Position numbers and translations under genes: made by a program
Shown: piece by piece, positions 25,534 through 34,036 of the stretch
How positions within the stretch are numbered: the first letter of the stretch is position 1
Layout of the letters: every line of letters starts with the position of its first letter
From: Actinomadura opuntiae
GTDB lineage: Bacteria; Actinomycetota; Actinomycetes; Streptosporangiales; Streptosporangiaceae
Direction: 5' to 3'
NCBI RefSeq assembly: GCF_030283205.1
Contig: NZ_JASNWF010000015.1
Location: 62,001 to 126,000 of the forward strand
Length of the DNA stretch: 64,000 bases
Notes under the pieces: model-generated
The model's database searches: none
What the model saw: only the letters and a program-made list of their open reading frames with translations
What the model was told of the DNA's origin: nothing

Positions 25534-26533
25534 CGCCGGCCCCGCTGCAGGAATGAGGGACGTCCACACCGAAGAGCCGGGCGGCGTTCAGCCCCAGGAT
25601 CTTGCGTTTGTCATCCTTGGTGATCTGCGGGTAGCCGTACCCTTCCCGCAGGTCATCGGGGATCTCCAGGGCCATGAACGCCTCCAGGTAGGGGCGCGGC
25701 GGGCCGGCGAGCGCGGCCTCCGATCCCCACAGCAGGCGGTCGGCACCGACGGTGGCGAGCAGTTCGCCGACCTGCCGCTGGATCAGCCGGGGCCGGACGG
25801 GGGTGAAGTTCACGGTCGCCGACAGGGCGAGATGGATGTTGGGGAACCGGGCGGCGATGTTGACGCACTCGTCGAAGTACGGCATCGCCAGGTGATGGAT
25901 GACGAAGGTCAGATCGGGGAAGTCGCGGGCGGCGCGCTGCAGGTCGCCGGGATGCAGCTGTTCGAGGTTCTCGGTGCCGAACGGGTTGCCCTTGTGGAAT
26001 TGCAGGACGTCGATACCGAGGTCGCGGGCGCGTTCGTAGAGCGGATAGGCGAGCTTCTCGTCGTCGCATCGCCAGCCGCGGTCCACGTGCCCGTTGTAGA
26101 ACTTCAGCGACACGGCGCCACGGTCGATGACCTGCCAGTCGAGGTGTTCCAGCGCCGATTCCACACCGCGGAAGCCCGGGTCGACGCCGCCGCAGAACAG
26201 GGCCCGGTCAGGGTAGGCGCGGGCGAACTCCGCTTGGAGATCGACGGGCGCCCACCAGTCGTCGTACCAGTCGAAGACGGGGACGACCTGCGCCATCGCG
26301 ATGTCGGTGGGTTCGGTGCCGGGCGGGTCGCCGAAGACCATCCGCCCCATCGTCTCGGCGGACAGCCTGCGGTCGAAGCTCTCCGGATCGCCGTGCAGGG
26401 GCCGCAGCGCCTCGCCCAGTCCGAGGGACATGCTCCTGACATGCCTCGCCCAGGGTGCGCCGGCGAGCAGGTTCGCCTCGCTCATGTCGTGCAGGTGCAC
26501 GACGAGGTCGAAGACGAAGACGTCATCGATCAC
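25520..26533 (-). CDS. amidohydrolase-2 family protein
   Basis: 337 aa. The start IDDVFVFDLVVHLHDM gives an altered strand-1 motif (HLH); later segments are SLKFYNGHVDRGWR, VLQFHKGNPFG, FVIHHLAMPYFDECV and LLWGSEAAL. This is the TIM-barrel amidohydrolase-2 family (PF04909), with members that decarboxylate or hydrolyse ring-derived acids. The final Asp position reads GSEAAL rather than the more common GSD, a possible ligand substitution. Overlaps the MDR gene upstream by 11 nt. It may act on an intermediate made by the LLM enzymes of this operon. Confidence 0.82.
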   Translation of the reverse strand: MIDDVFVFDLVVHLHDMSEANLLAGAPWARHVRSMSLGLGEALRPLHGDPESFDRRLSAETMGRMVFGDPPGTEPTDIAMAQVVPVFDWYDDWWAPVDLQAEFARAYPDRALFCGGVDPGFRGVESALEHLDWQVIDRGAVSLKFYNGHVDRGWRCDDEKLAYPLYERARDLGIDVLQFHKGNPFGTENLEQLHPGDLQRAARDFPDLTFVIHHLAMPYFDECVNIAARFPNIHLALSATVNFTPVRPRLIQRQVGELLATVGADRLLWGSEAALAGPPRPYLEAFMALEIPDDLREGYGYPQITKDDKRKILGLNAARLFGVDVPHSCSGAGDERS

Positions 26534-27458
26534 CGGCCACCTCCAGGACCACGCGGCCGTGCGCGCGACCCGCGCCGAGCGCTTCCCAGGCGAGGGAGGC
26601 GGCGGCGAGCGCGTGCCGCTCGGTCCGCAGGGTCAGCTCTCCCGCCGACAGCCGGACGAGCAGCTCGTCGGCGAGCGCGAATGCCTGCGGCGCCCGCCGG
26701 ATCATGTTGAGGAACCGAAGGTCGACGTCGTGGGCGCAGCGGGACGGCAGGTCCAGTTCGACGCGGGCGCCCGCCGTGTACCCGACGATGACGGCGACGC
26801 CGCCGGGGCGCACCGCGTCCAGCCGTCCGGTGAGGCCCGGGCCGCCGACCGTCTCGATCAGCACGTCGTAGGGGCCGGAGTCGACGGCCCCGACGAGCGT
26901 CCGGACACCGCCGGGCACCAGGGCCGCCCGTTCCGCCCGGGAGACCAGTGCGGTTACGTCCGCGCCCGCCTGCACGGCGATCTGCGCGGCGAGCGAACCG
27001 ACCGCCCCGGCGGCACCGGTCACCAGGACGCGCTGCCCCTCCTTCACCGCGGCCAGGTCGTGCACCGAGATCCACGCCGAGGTCGCCGGGGAGAAGAAGC
27101 AGGACGCCAGGACCGGGTCGGCGCCCTCCGGCGCGAGATGCACCGCCTCGTCGGGCACGGCGGCGTACTCGGCGGCGACGCCGTCCCGGGCCACGCCGAG
27201 CCCGCCGCCGCGCAGCCACACCAGCGCGCCGCGCGGGAACCGGCCGGACTCCTCGACCCAGCCGGCACCGTCACCGCAGGGGGTGTAGGGCAGCGGCGGG
27301 TGGTGCGGGAACGTCCCGGACGCGACGCTGCGGTCGAGGTGGCCCAGCGCCGCCGCGGCGACCCGCACCAGCGTCGTCCCGTCACCGGCCTCGGGAACGG
27401 TGAGGTCCGAGGCGAGCGCCGGCGGCCTGCCGAACTCGGTGATCCGCAGCCCGTGCAT
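26523..27458 (-). CDS. MDR-family quinone oxidoreductase / zinc-independent alcohol dehydrogenase
   Basis: About 311 aa medium-chain dehydrogenase/reductase. The N-terminal GroES-like domain has LRITEFGRPPALAS; the Rossmann domain has VLVTGAAGAVGSLAAQIAVQ (NADP-binding), and VIVGYTAGARVEL. No catalytic or structural zinc ligands are seen, so it belongs to the quinone oxidoreductase branch, reducing enones or quinones. I chose ATG 27458, 8 nt after GGGGAG; GTG 27467 overlapping the NTF2-like stop is an alternative. Co-transcribed with the operon. Confidence 0.85.
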   Translation of the reverse strand: MHGLRITEFGRPPALASDLTVPEAGDGTTLVRVAAAALGHLDRSVASGTFPHHPPLPYTPCGDGAGWVEESGRFPRGALVWLRGGGLGVARDGVAAEYAAVPDEAVHLAPEGADPVLASCFFSPATSAWISVHDLAAVKEGQRVLVTGAAGAVGSLAAQIAVQAGADVTALVSRAERAALVPGGVRTLVGAVDSGPYDVLIETVGGPGLTGRLDAVRPGGVAVIVGYTAGARVELDLPSRCAHDVDLRFLNMIRRAPQAFALADELLVRLSAGELTLRTERHALAAASLAWEALGAGRAHGRVVLEVAGDR

Positions 27459-27463
27459 CGCAT

Positions 27464-27925
27464 TCACTCCCCTGCGCCCAGCTGCTCGGCGACGGCGGCG
27501 TGGTCGTAGTAGACCGTCTCGTTGATCATGGTGTCGCTGCGGAACCGGAACACGATGACGCCCTCGATGTCCATCACCCGTCCCTTGGACGGGATACCGG
27601 CCCAGTCGGCGTGCTGGGTTCCGCGGGTGCGGCCCTCGATGATGACCGCGTTCGCGGCGTGGTGGACGAGCTCGGGGATGAGTTGCAGGTCGGGAAAGGC
27701 GCCGAGGAGATCGGTCAGCAGTTCCCGGACCTGGTCGTCGCCCGCGTGGGCGCGCCGCAGCGGCATGATCCGGTAGTGCGCGCCGTCCGGCATGGTGGCC
27801 AGGCAGGCGTCCAGGTCGCCGGCCATCTCGGTGGTGAGGTGCTCGATGACGACCGCCTCCCGCCGGGCGCGCAGGCCGGCGTCCGGCAGGGGGTGATCGG
27901 CACCGGGAAGCTCGACCGCCGTCAT
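27464..27925 (-). CDS. NTF2/SnoaL-like cytoplasmic protein
   Basis: 153 aa without a signal peptide. The SnoaL-type polyketide cyclase/NTF2 pattern is visible: an N-terminal helix, MPDGAHYRIMPLRRAHAG, VRELLTDLLGAFPDL, and VMDIEGVIVFRFRSDTMINE. Such small cone-shaped domains act as isomerases, hydratases or dehydratases on hydrophobic substrates. Its ATG overlaps the LLM gene stop as ATGA. It is the intracellular counterpart in this operon of the exported NTF2-like protein at 10207-10950. Confidence 0.8.
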   Translation of the reverse strand: MTAVELPGADHPLPDAGLRARREAVVIEHLTTEMAGDLDACLATMPDGAHYRIMPLRRAHAGDDQVRELLTDLLGAFPDLQLIPELVHHAANAVIIEGRTRGTQHADWAGIPSKGRVMDIEGVIVFRFRSDTMINETVYYDHAAVAEQLGAGE

Positions 27926-28869
27926 GTGTGCCGTCCCTTCATGCTGGGGCCGCTCTCGAAGAGCGAGAAGTCGGGGGCCGGCTCGCCGCGCTCGACGAAG
28001 GGCAGGTCGTCGACGACGCCGGCGAGCCATTCGAGCTCGGCGGGATCGTCCAGCAGCGGGAAGAACAGCACCTCGTCGGCGCCCTGCGCGCGGTAGGCGC
28101 GGAACGCGGCCTCGATGCCGTCGCGGCCGCGCGCGATACCGGAGATGACGTGCTCGGGCGGGCCGCCGTTCTTCAGGTAGGAGTCCAGCCGGGCATCGGC
28201 GAGGTCGCCGGGCTTCTCGCTGGAGGCATACCACATGCTCGCCACCAGGCGCGGCCGGCCGGGCTTGCCGGCGCCCTCCCACGCCTTCGCCGCGGCGAAC
28301 GCCTCGAACGCGAACACCTCCGGCTTGAGGCCACCGCTGACCAGCCCGTCGCCGTGCTCGACCAGCCGGCGCAGCGCCGGGTCGGACGCCCCGCCGATCA
28401 GCAGCTCGATCTCGCCGAGCTCGGGCCCGACGGTGTTCTCCTCGCCCTTGAGGTCGCGAATCTCCGCCAGGGCCCGCAGCTGCTCGTCCATGATCCGGCC
28501 GCGTCGCTCCCACGCGATATCAGCGGCGGCGTAGTCGTTGACGCGGTTCCCGATGGCGACACCGAGCGAGAGCCGGCCGGGGGCCAGCGCGGCGAGCGTG
28601 GCGACCTGCTTGGCGAACAGCGGTGTCGGCCGCAGCGGTCCGAGGAACGCCGCCGACATCAGCCGGACGCGGCGGGTCATGGCGGCGGCCGCCGCCATCG
28701 TCATCATGATCTCGTGGTTGACGTAGACGTAGCGGTCGGCGACGCCGAGCGAGGAGAACGGCCCGTCCTCGATTTCCCGGATCCAGGTGCGCAGGGTGTC
28801 CCCGGTACAGCCCGGCACCCCGTTGGGCAGCAGGACGCCGATCCGGTTGGTCTCCGCTTCGTGCGGCAT
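27922..28869 (-). CDS. LLM-class flavin/F420-dependent oxidoreductase
   Basis: 315 aa luciferase-like monooxygenase fold: GVLLPNGVPG, PFSSLGVADRYVYVNH, RRVRLMSAAFLGPLRP, QVATLAALAPGRLSLGVAIGN and a C-terminal DEVLFFPLLDDPAELEWL. Proteins with this pattern in actinomycetes use F420 or FMN; the sequence does not settle which. It is one of three LLM enzymes in the operon and the most divergent. The oxidant may be supplied by the divergent flavin reductase if FMN is used. Confidence 0.85.
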   Translation of the reverse strand: MPHEAETNRIGVLLPNGVPGCTGDTLRTWIREIEDGPFSSLGVADRYVYVNHEIMMTMAAAAAMTRRVRLMSAAFLGPLRPTPLFAKQVATLAALAPGRLSLGVAIGNRVNDYAAADIAWERRGRIMDEQLRALAEIRDLKGEENTVGPELGEIELLIGGASDPALRRLVEHGDGLVSGGLKPEVFAFEAFAAAKAWEGAGKPGRPRLVASMWYASSEKPGDLADARLDSYLKNGGPPEHVISGIARGRDGIEAAFRAYRAQGADEVLFFPLLDDPAELEWLAGVVDDLPFVERGEPAPDFSLFESGPSMKGRHT

Positions 28870-28881
28870 GCGTTCTCCCGA

Positions 28882-29802
28882 TCAGTAACCGTGGCGGCGG
28901 ACGTTGACGAGCGGCTCCCCGTGGGCGTAGCGGCGCAACTGGTCGCCGGCGAGCCGGTAGGCGCGGTCGCGCCAATGCGCGGACGACCCCGCGACGTGCG
29001 GGGTCACCAGCACGCCGGGCGCGGAGAACAGCGGATGGCCGGGCGGGAGCGGCTCGGGGTCGGTGGTGTCGAGAGCGGCACGCACCCTGCCCTCTCGGAG
29101 CGCGTCCAGCAGCGCCGGGGTCTGGACGAGGGTGCCGCGCGCGGCGTTGACCAGCAGCGCGCCCGGCCGCATCCGCGCGAGGAACGCCGCGTCCACCATG
29201 CCTCTGGTCTCGTCGGTCGCGGGCGCGAGCAGGACGACGACGTCGGCGTCCGGCAGCAGGCCGGGCAGGTCCTCAGGGCCATGGACGCCGTCGCGCGGAT
29301 GGCGTGCGATCCCGGTCACCCGCGTCCCGAACGGTGCCAGCCGCCACTGCAGCGCCTGTCCGATCGAGCCGTGGCCCACGATGAGGACGTGCTGCTCCGA
29401 CAGGTCCCGTGCACCTTCGGCGCCGGAGAACGCGGTGTTGCCGGAGGTGTCCCACTTCCCGGCGATCTGCCGCTCCACATAGCGCGGCAGGTCCTTGTTC
29501 ATCGCGAGGATCGCTCCGACGATCCATTCCGCGACGGGACCATCGTGCACGCCGCTGGCATTGCACAGCGTCACCCCGTCCGGCAGCTTCGGGACGCGGT
29601 CGATGCCCGCACTGAGAGCCTGCACGACCTTCAGCGCGGTCAGCCTGGGCAGGATCTCCTCGAAGCGGTCGCGCGCCGGCGGGTCCAGGACGCAGAACTC
29701 GACGCCCTCGGGGAGGGTGTCCCCGAACACCGCCAGCTCCACGCCGTCCGGCAGCGGCCCCATCGCCTCGATCCGCGCATCGGCCGGAACCAGAGCGATC
29801 AC
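28882..29802 (-). CDS. D-2-hydroxyacid dehydrogenase
   Basis: 306 aa. NAD-binding glycine motif VLIVGHGSIGQALQWRLAPFG, then VVVLLAPATDETRGMVDAA, ALLVNAARGTLVQTPAL, DTTDPEPLPPGHPLF and VLVTPHVAGSSAHWR with the catalytic Arg, Glu and His. Family enzymes interconvert 2-oxoacids and D-2-hydroxyacids with NAD(P)H. In this operon it may reduce or oxidise a 2-hydroxyacid generated from side chains. It starts only 4 nt downstream of the preceding LLM gene stop, confirming co-transcription. Confidence 0.9.
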   Translation of the reverse strand: MIALVPADARIEAMGPLPDGVELAVFGDTLPEGVEFCVLDPPARDRFEEILPRLTALKVVQALSAGIDRVPKLPDGVTLCNASGVHDGPVAEWIVGAILAMNKDLPRYVERQIAGKWDTSGNTAFSGAEGARDLSEQHVLIVGHGSIGQALQWRLAPFGTRVTGIARHPRDGVHGPEDLPGLLPDADVVVLLAPATDETRGMVDAAFLARMRPGALLVNAARGTLVQTPALLDALREGRVRAALDTTDPEPLPPGHPLFSAPGVLVTPHVAGSSAHWRDRAYRLAGDQLRRYAHGEPLVNVRRHGY

Positions 29803-29806
29803 GCGC

Positions 29807-30934
29807 TCACCCCTCCCTCAGCCCGGCCTCGACGAGCCGGGGACGCAGTTCCCGGGCGTACTGATCGATCCCGGCCTGGTAATCCAGCCACGACAGCGCC
29901 AGCCCGTCGAGTCCCGCGTCGGCGAGTTCGCTCATCTGCCGGACGACCGAGTCGGGTGTTCCGACCAGTGGCAACGCGAAGAATCCGGCGATCGCGGACG
30001 CGGCCATTCCCTCGGCGTCGAAGTCGGCGCTGCCCGAGTTCGGGATGAGCAGGCGGATCGCGTTCGCGGCGGCGTCATGGTCACCGACCTCGTCGACCAT
30101 GCGCCCGTACTCGCGGCGCGCGGCGTCCTCGGTGGCCGCGCACACGATGTGGGCGCCGGCGAACACCATCAGCTTGCGGTCGTGGCGCTCCTGAACGTCC
30201 GCTTTCAAGCCGGGGACGATGCGGGCGGCGGCCGCTGCGTCGGGGACCATCGCGAACGTCAGGTCGGCGTGCTTGGCCGCGAAGTCCCGGCCGGCGGGGC
30301 TGAACCCGGCGTTCATCACGACCGGACGGCCGCGCTGCACGGGTTTCGGCTCCGACAGCACGCTGCGGGCCTTGAAGAAGCGGCCGTCGAAGTCGAACTC
30401 CTCTTCCGCCGCCCAGATCCGGCCGAGGAAGCTCATCCATTCGTCCGCGACCGCGTAACGGTCGTCGTGCTCGCGCTGCTCCAACCCGAACATGCGGAAC
30501 TCGTCCTCGTTCCAACCGGCGACCACGTTCACCGCGAACCGTCCGCCCGCGATGTGGTCGACCGTGGCGATCTGCTTGGCGGCGCTCACCGGATGCACGA
30601 CCGGGATGTGGAACGTGGCGAAGACCTGGATCCGCTCGGTGACCGCCGCGATCCCCGCCGCCCAGCTGAACGACTCGAACGAGCGGTGCGCGTCGCGGCG
30701 CGCCGGGTCGGCCATGCCGCGCCAGCGCGCGACCGGGATCAGGGCCTCGAAACCGGCCGCCTCGGCGGCCCGCGCGATCTCGACGCTCTCGGGCCATGTG
30801 GCGCGGGGCGCCTCGGGCGCGAAGGTGAGGTTCGCGCCGCCCGCCATGTTCGCCGAGAACACCGCCAGCTTCAGCCGGTTCGGGCTGCCGAGCAGCGGCC
30901 CGGCCGACCGGTCGGTGACGGCGCCGGCGCTCAC
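29807..30934 (-). CDS. LLM-class flavin-dependent monooxygenase (RutA/SfnG-like)
   Basis: 375 aa. Features of FMN-dependent class C monooxygenases: RLKLAVFSANMAGGANL, FEALIPVARWRGMADP, VFATFHIPVVHPVSAAKQIAT, GGRFAVNVVAGWNEDEFRMFG, QRGRPVVMNAGFSPAGRDFAA. These enzymes open C-N, C-S or C-C bonds with FMNH2 and O2 from a separate reductase. The start is GTG at 30934, overlapping the next LLM stop by 4 nt (GTGA). Tight coupling to the neighbouring LLM gene suggests two sequential oxygenations or one heteromer; a flavin reductase lies divergently at 34037. Confidence 0.88.
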   Translation of the reverse strand: MSAGAVTDRSAGPLLGSPNRLKLAVFSANMAGGANLTFAPEAPRATWPESVEIARAAEAAGFEALIPVARWRGMADPARRDAHRSFESFSWAAGIAAVTERIQVFATFHIPVVHPVSAAKQIATVDHIAGGRFAVNVVAGWNEDEFRMFGLEQREHDDRYAVADEWMSFLGRIWAAEEEFDFDGRFFKARSVLSEPKPVQRGRPVVMNAGFSPAGRDFAAKHADLTFAMVPDAAAAARIVPGLKADVQERHDRKLMVFAGAHIVCAATEDAARREYGRMVDEVGDHDAAANAIRLLIPNSGSADFDAEGMAASAIAGFFALPLVGTPDSVVRQMSELADAGLDGLALSWLDYQAGIDQYARELRPRLVEAGLREG

Positions 30935-32280
30935 GGCCGCCTCGCGGGCGGGCTGGTGTCGGCGCCGGCGGCGACCTCCGGGATGTGCCCGACCGGCGTC
31001 GGCAGGTCGCGTCCGTCGGCGAGCCGGACGACGGGGGACAGTTTCGGCGCCCCGTGCAGCGCCGCCATCTCGGCGTTGGTCTCCGGCGCCGGACGGGCCG
31101 CGCGCAGATGGTCGGGCCTGCCGTCGGGCTCGCGGAAGTGCGGGACGACCTCCTCGGCCATGATCTGGAGGTTCTTCATCACCATCCAGTGCGGCATCGA
31201 GCCGAGCGGGCCGCCCGCGCTGATCGCCATCCCGAGGCCGTACTCCTCGATCATCTGCTCGTACTTCTCGATGACGGTCTGCGGGGAGCCGACGACGATG
31301 TACCCCTGGTCGATCAGCTCGTCGTAGGACATTTCCCAGAAGTCCTTGACGCCGGCGGCCTGCCGTCCCTTGATCGTGCGGAGGATCGAGTCGGCGGTGT
31401 TGTAGCCGGGCGGCATGAGGTGGTGCATCGGGATCTTCAGACCGGTGCGGAAGAACCACATCACGTGCGGCATGAACTCGCGGCGCGCCTGCTCGTCGGT
31501 CTCGGCGACGTAGGTGGGGATGACGCGTCCGAGCTGCGCCGGGTCGGGCTCGTACCCGTACTTGTCGCGACAGATCTCCCGGAACAGCGCGAACGACTTC
31601 TTGGTCACCCAGTTCGACGTGGTCGTCTGCATGTAGGAGAACCGCCGCTTGGCGACCTCGTCGATGGTGTCGGTCGACCCGGTCCCGGGCATCCACACCG
31701 GCGGATGCGGGTCCTGCAGCGGGCGCGGCCACGGGTTGACGTGCTCGATGTCGTAGTGCTCGCCCTGCCAGGCGAACGGCCCCGGCTCCGTCCACGCCTT
31801 GACGATGAGGTCGTGCGCCTCCCAGAACCGGGCCTTGGACGTCGTCGGGTTCATGCCCGACGAGTGGTACTCCGCACCCATCCCGCGCACGTGCCCGGAA
31901 ATGATCCGGCCGCCCGACACGATGTCGAGCATCGCGATCTCCTCGGCGACCCGCAGCGGGTTCTGGTGCAGCGGCAGCGCGTTGCCGATCACGCCGATCC
32001 GGATCCGGCTGGTGCGCGCGGCGAGGTAGGCGGCCCACACGTTCGGCGCGTTGATGGTGCCGAACGCGTTCTGGTGGTGCTCGTTGACGATGATGCCGTC
32101 GAACCCGAGCCGTTCGCAGGCGACGAGCTGCTCGAGGTTGTCGGTGTAGAGCCGGTGCGCGACCTGCGGCTCGAAGTAGGTGTTCGGCAGCGTCACCCAC
32201 GTCGATTCCAGGTCCTCGCCCGGCGGGATGAACGGGTAGGGCATCAGGTGGAAGACGTGGAACTGCAGGCGGTTAGCCAT
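30931..32280 (-). CDS. LLM-class flavin-dependent monooxygenase (bacterial luciferase-like)
   Basis: 449 aa, longer than most LLM proteins because of a Pro- and Ala-rich C-terminal tail. Core motifs: FHVFHLMPYPFIPPGEDL, CERLGFDGIIVNEHHQNAFG, RIRIGVIGNALPLHQNPLR, VAEEIAMLDIVSGGRIISG and VRGMGAEYHSSGMNP. The NEHHQ motif is typical of FMN-dependent luciferase-like monooxygenases. Its stop couples to the RutA-like gene and its start region overlaps the hydrolase gene by 8 nt. Likely carries out the key oxidative attack of this operon. Confidence 0.88.
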   Translation of the reverse strand: MANRLQFHVFHLMPYPFIPPGEDLESTWVTLPNTYFEPQVAHRLYTDNLEQLVACERLGFDGIIVNEHHQNAFGTINAPNVWAAYLAARTSRIRIGVIGNALPLHQNPLRVAEEIAMLDIVSGGRIISGHVRGMGAEYHSSGMNPTTSKARFWEAHDLIVKAWTEPGPFAWQGEHYDIEHVNPWPRPLQDPHPPVWMPGTGSTDTIDEVAKRRFSYMQTTTSNWVTKKSFALFREICRDKYGYEPDPAQLGRVIPTYVAETDEQARREFMPHVMWFFRTGLKIPMHHLMPPGYNTADSILRTIKGRQAAGVKDFWEMSYDELIDQGYIVVGSPQTVIEKYEQMIEEYGLGMAISAGGPLGSMPHWMVMKNLQIMAEEVVPHFREPDGRPDHLRAARPAPETNAEMAALHGAPKLSPVVRLADGRDLPTPVGHIPEVAAGADTSPPARRP

Positions 32281-33091
32281 GAGAGACCCCCGAGACGAAC
32301 GTGGTGATGAGCGCGGCCGTCTCGTCCGGCCGCTGGATCGGAAAGGCGTGACCGCCAGGGACGTTCTTCACGCCGGTGCCGAGCAGTTCGGCCCAGCGGG
32401 CCGGATGCTCGGCCGGGACGATCCGGTCGTCCTCACCGGCGACGACCAGTGCGGGCAGGCCGAGCGGGGGTAGCCGATGCTCCAGCTTCAGGTCGTAGCG
32501 GAAGTCCCAGATGAGCCGGGCCGCCGCCCCCATGTCGCCGTACCGCGCCGCGAACCCCTCGGCACCGCCCTGCGTCGGCGTCCCCGGCCCGGGCACGACG
32601 CCCTCGACGGGGTCGCCGTTGAAGTACATGTCGTCGTAGTCGGCCGGGTTCATGATGAACACGTCCGCGATCGGTCGGCCCGGAACGCGCAACCCGAACG
32701 GCGCGAGCAGCGACAGGCTCCGGACCCGGTGCGGGTTGAACACCGCGAAATCGGCCGCGAGCCACCCGCCGAGCCCGTATCCGGCGACGTGCACGCCGTC
32801 GAGTCCGAGGGCGTCCAGCAGACTCCGGTACAGCAGGACGACGTCGTCCCGCCCGGTGACCCAGGAGGGGCAGGGCGTGTCACCGAAGCCCGGCGCCTCG
32901 GGCGCGATCAGGTCGGCGCGTTCCGCCATGGCCGCGTGCAACGGGCTCCAGCAGCGGGTGAGCCAGTGCCCGTGGAAGAACAGCACGGGCTCGCCCGAAC
33001 CGTCCCGGCGGTAGGCGATCTCCGCGCCGTCCACCTCGATGCGGTCGGGCCCGGTGCGCCAGCGCACCCCGGCCTCCAGAACGTCGCTCAC
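32273..33091 (-). CDS. alpha/beta-hydrolase-fold protein with Gly at the nucleophile position
   Basis: 272 aa. The fold is clear: VLFFHGHWLTRCW, APEAPGFGDTPCPS, then VAGYGLGGWLAADFA, AGEDDRIVPAEHPA and PGGHAFPIQRP. The nucleophile elbow reads GYGLGG, so Gly replaces the catalytic Ser, while the Asp and His of the triad remain. It may act as a lyase or decyclase rather than an ester hydrolase, or be inactive; this is inference. The start is GTG 33091, overlapping the preceding hydrolase stop as GTGA. Confidence 0.8.
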   Translation of the reverse strand: MSDVLEAGVRWRTGPDRIEVDGAEIAYRRDGSGEPVLFFHGHWLTRCWSPLHAAMAERADLIAPEAPGFGDTPCPSWVTGRDDVVLLYRSLLDALGLDGVHVAGYGLGGWLAADFAVFNPHRVRSLSLLAPFGLRVPGRPIADVFIMNPADYDDMYFNGDPVEGVVPGPGTPTQGGAEGFAARYGDMGAAARLIWDFRYDLKLEHRLPPLGLPALVVAGEDDRIVPAEHPARWAELLGTGVKNVPGGHAFPIQRPDETAALITTFVSGVSHG

Positions 33092-33918
33092 AGTGTCTCC
33101 TTGTCCAGAAAGGCCAGGACCGCCGTGTTCCAGGCGGTGGCCGCCTCCAGCTGCGGGCAGTGGCCGCAGCCGGGGAAGATCTCCAGTCGTGCTTCCGGGA
33201 TGGCGCGCGCGACCTCCTCGGCGAACCCGGCCGGCTTGAGCCGGTCGCGGTCCCCCGCCGTCACGAGCGTCGGCACCCGCACCCGCGCGTAGTCGAACGG
33301 GTCGCCGAGCGGCGGCGGGACGGCACCGGGCGCGCGCAGGCCGAGCGAGGCGAACGCCTCGTAGGAGCCGGGCGCCAGCGCCGCCTCCATCCGCGCGGCG
33401 ACCATCTCCTCGTCCTGCGCCCACGCCGAGTCGGCGAAGGCCAGCCGAATCTGGTCGCGCATCGATTCGACCGTCCCGTCGAAGGCCATGAGCGCCTCGC
33501 GCGCCACCCCGCCGACGGGTGGACCGCCCGCGCTGACGAGCACCATCCGGCGCACGTCCAGCAGCGGGGCCTCGGACGTCTGGTCGCGCAGCAGGTGGGA
33601 GCCGCCCATCGACAGTCCCACCACGTCGGCCTCGCCGACGCCGAGGTCCTCCAGCAGCCGCGCCAGATGGGCGAGCATCCGCCCGGCGCGGTCCGCGAAG
33701 TCGACGATCTTCGCGGTGCCGCCGAAGCCGAGCCAGTCGGGAGCGATCACCCGGTGCCCGGCCGCGGCCAGTTCCGGGAGGGCCGCCGGCCAGGCGGTCC
33801 GGGCACACTCGCCCCAGGCCCCGCCGTGCAGCAGCACCACCGGCCGCCCCTCGCCCGCCTCCAGCAGGTGGGTGCGCACACCGTCCACATCGAGCGTCCG
33901 AGACCTGATCCCGCTCAC
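33088..33918 (-). CDS. alpha/beta hydrolase
   Basis: 276 aa with intact catalytic apparatus: VVLLHGGAWGECARTAW, DWLGFGGTAKIVDF, nucleophile elbow VGLSMGG, Asp in TAGDRDRLKP and His in GCGHCPQLE. It resembles C-C and ester hydrolases of aromatic pathways. First gene of the second catabolic operon. I chose GTG 33918, 8 nt after a GAGGGG sequence; a GTG at 33939 is in frame but lacks a good ribosome binding site. The palindrome at 33937-33950 overlaps the region just upstream of the start. Confidence 0.87.
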   Translation of the reverse strand: MSGIRSRTLDVDGVRTHLLEAGEGRPVVLLHGGAWGECARTAWPAALPELAAAGHRVIAPDWLGFGGTAKIVDFADRAGRMLAHLARLLEDLGVGEADVVGLSMGGSHLLRDQTSEAPLLDVRRMVLVSAGGPPVGGVAREALMAFDGTVESMRDQIRLAFADSAWAQDEEMVAARMEAALAPGSYEAFASLGLRAPGAVPPPLGDPFDYARVRVPTLVTAGDRDRLKPAGFAEEVARAIPEARLEIFPGCGHCPQLEAATAWNTAVLAFLDKETL

Positions 33919-33936
33919 CGACCCCTCTTCGTTCAC

Positions 33937-33950
33937 GTGACGGTCGTAAC
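33937..33950. promoter_or_regulatory. operator candidate GTGAC-N4-GTAAC (second site)
   Basis: GTGACGGTCGTAAC lies between the divergent alpha/beta hydrolase operon and the flavin reductase. Read on the minus strand it is GTTACGACCGTCAC, matching the site at 16294 (GTGACAACCGTCAC) except in two positions. One half is degenerate (GTAAC for GTCAC). An adjacent perfect palindrome GTCGT-A-ACGAC (33943-33953) overlaps it. Confidence 0.45.
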
Positions 33951-34036
33951 GACGATAACCAAGCACCGAGTGACGGGGAAGCCCCGGTCCGGTGAGCGAT
34001 ACCAGGCAATTTCCGAAGTCCAGGCCATGCGGTTCC

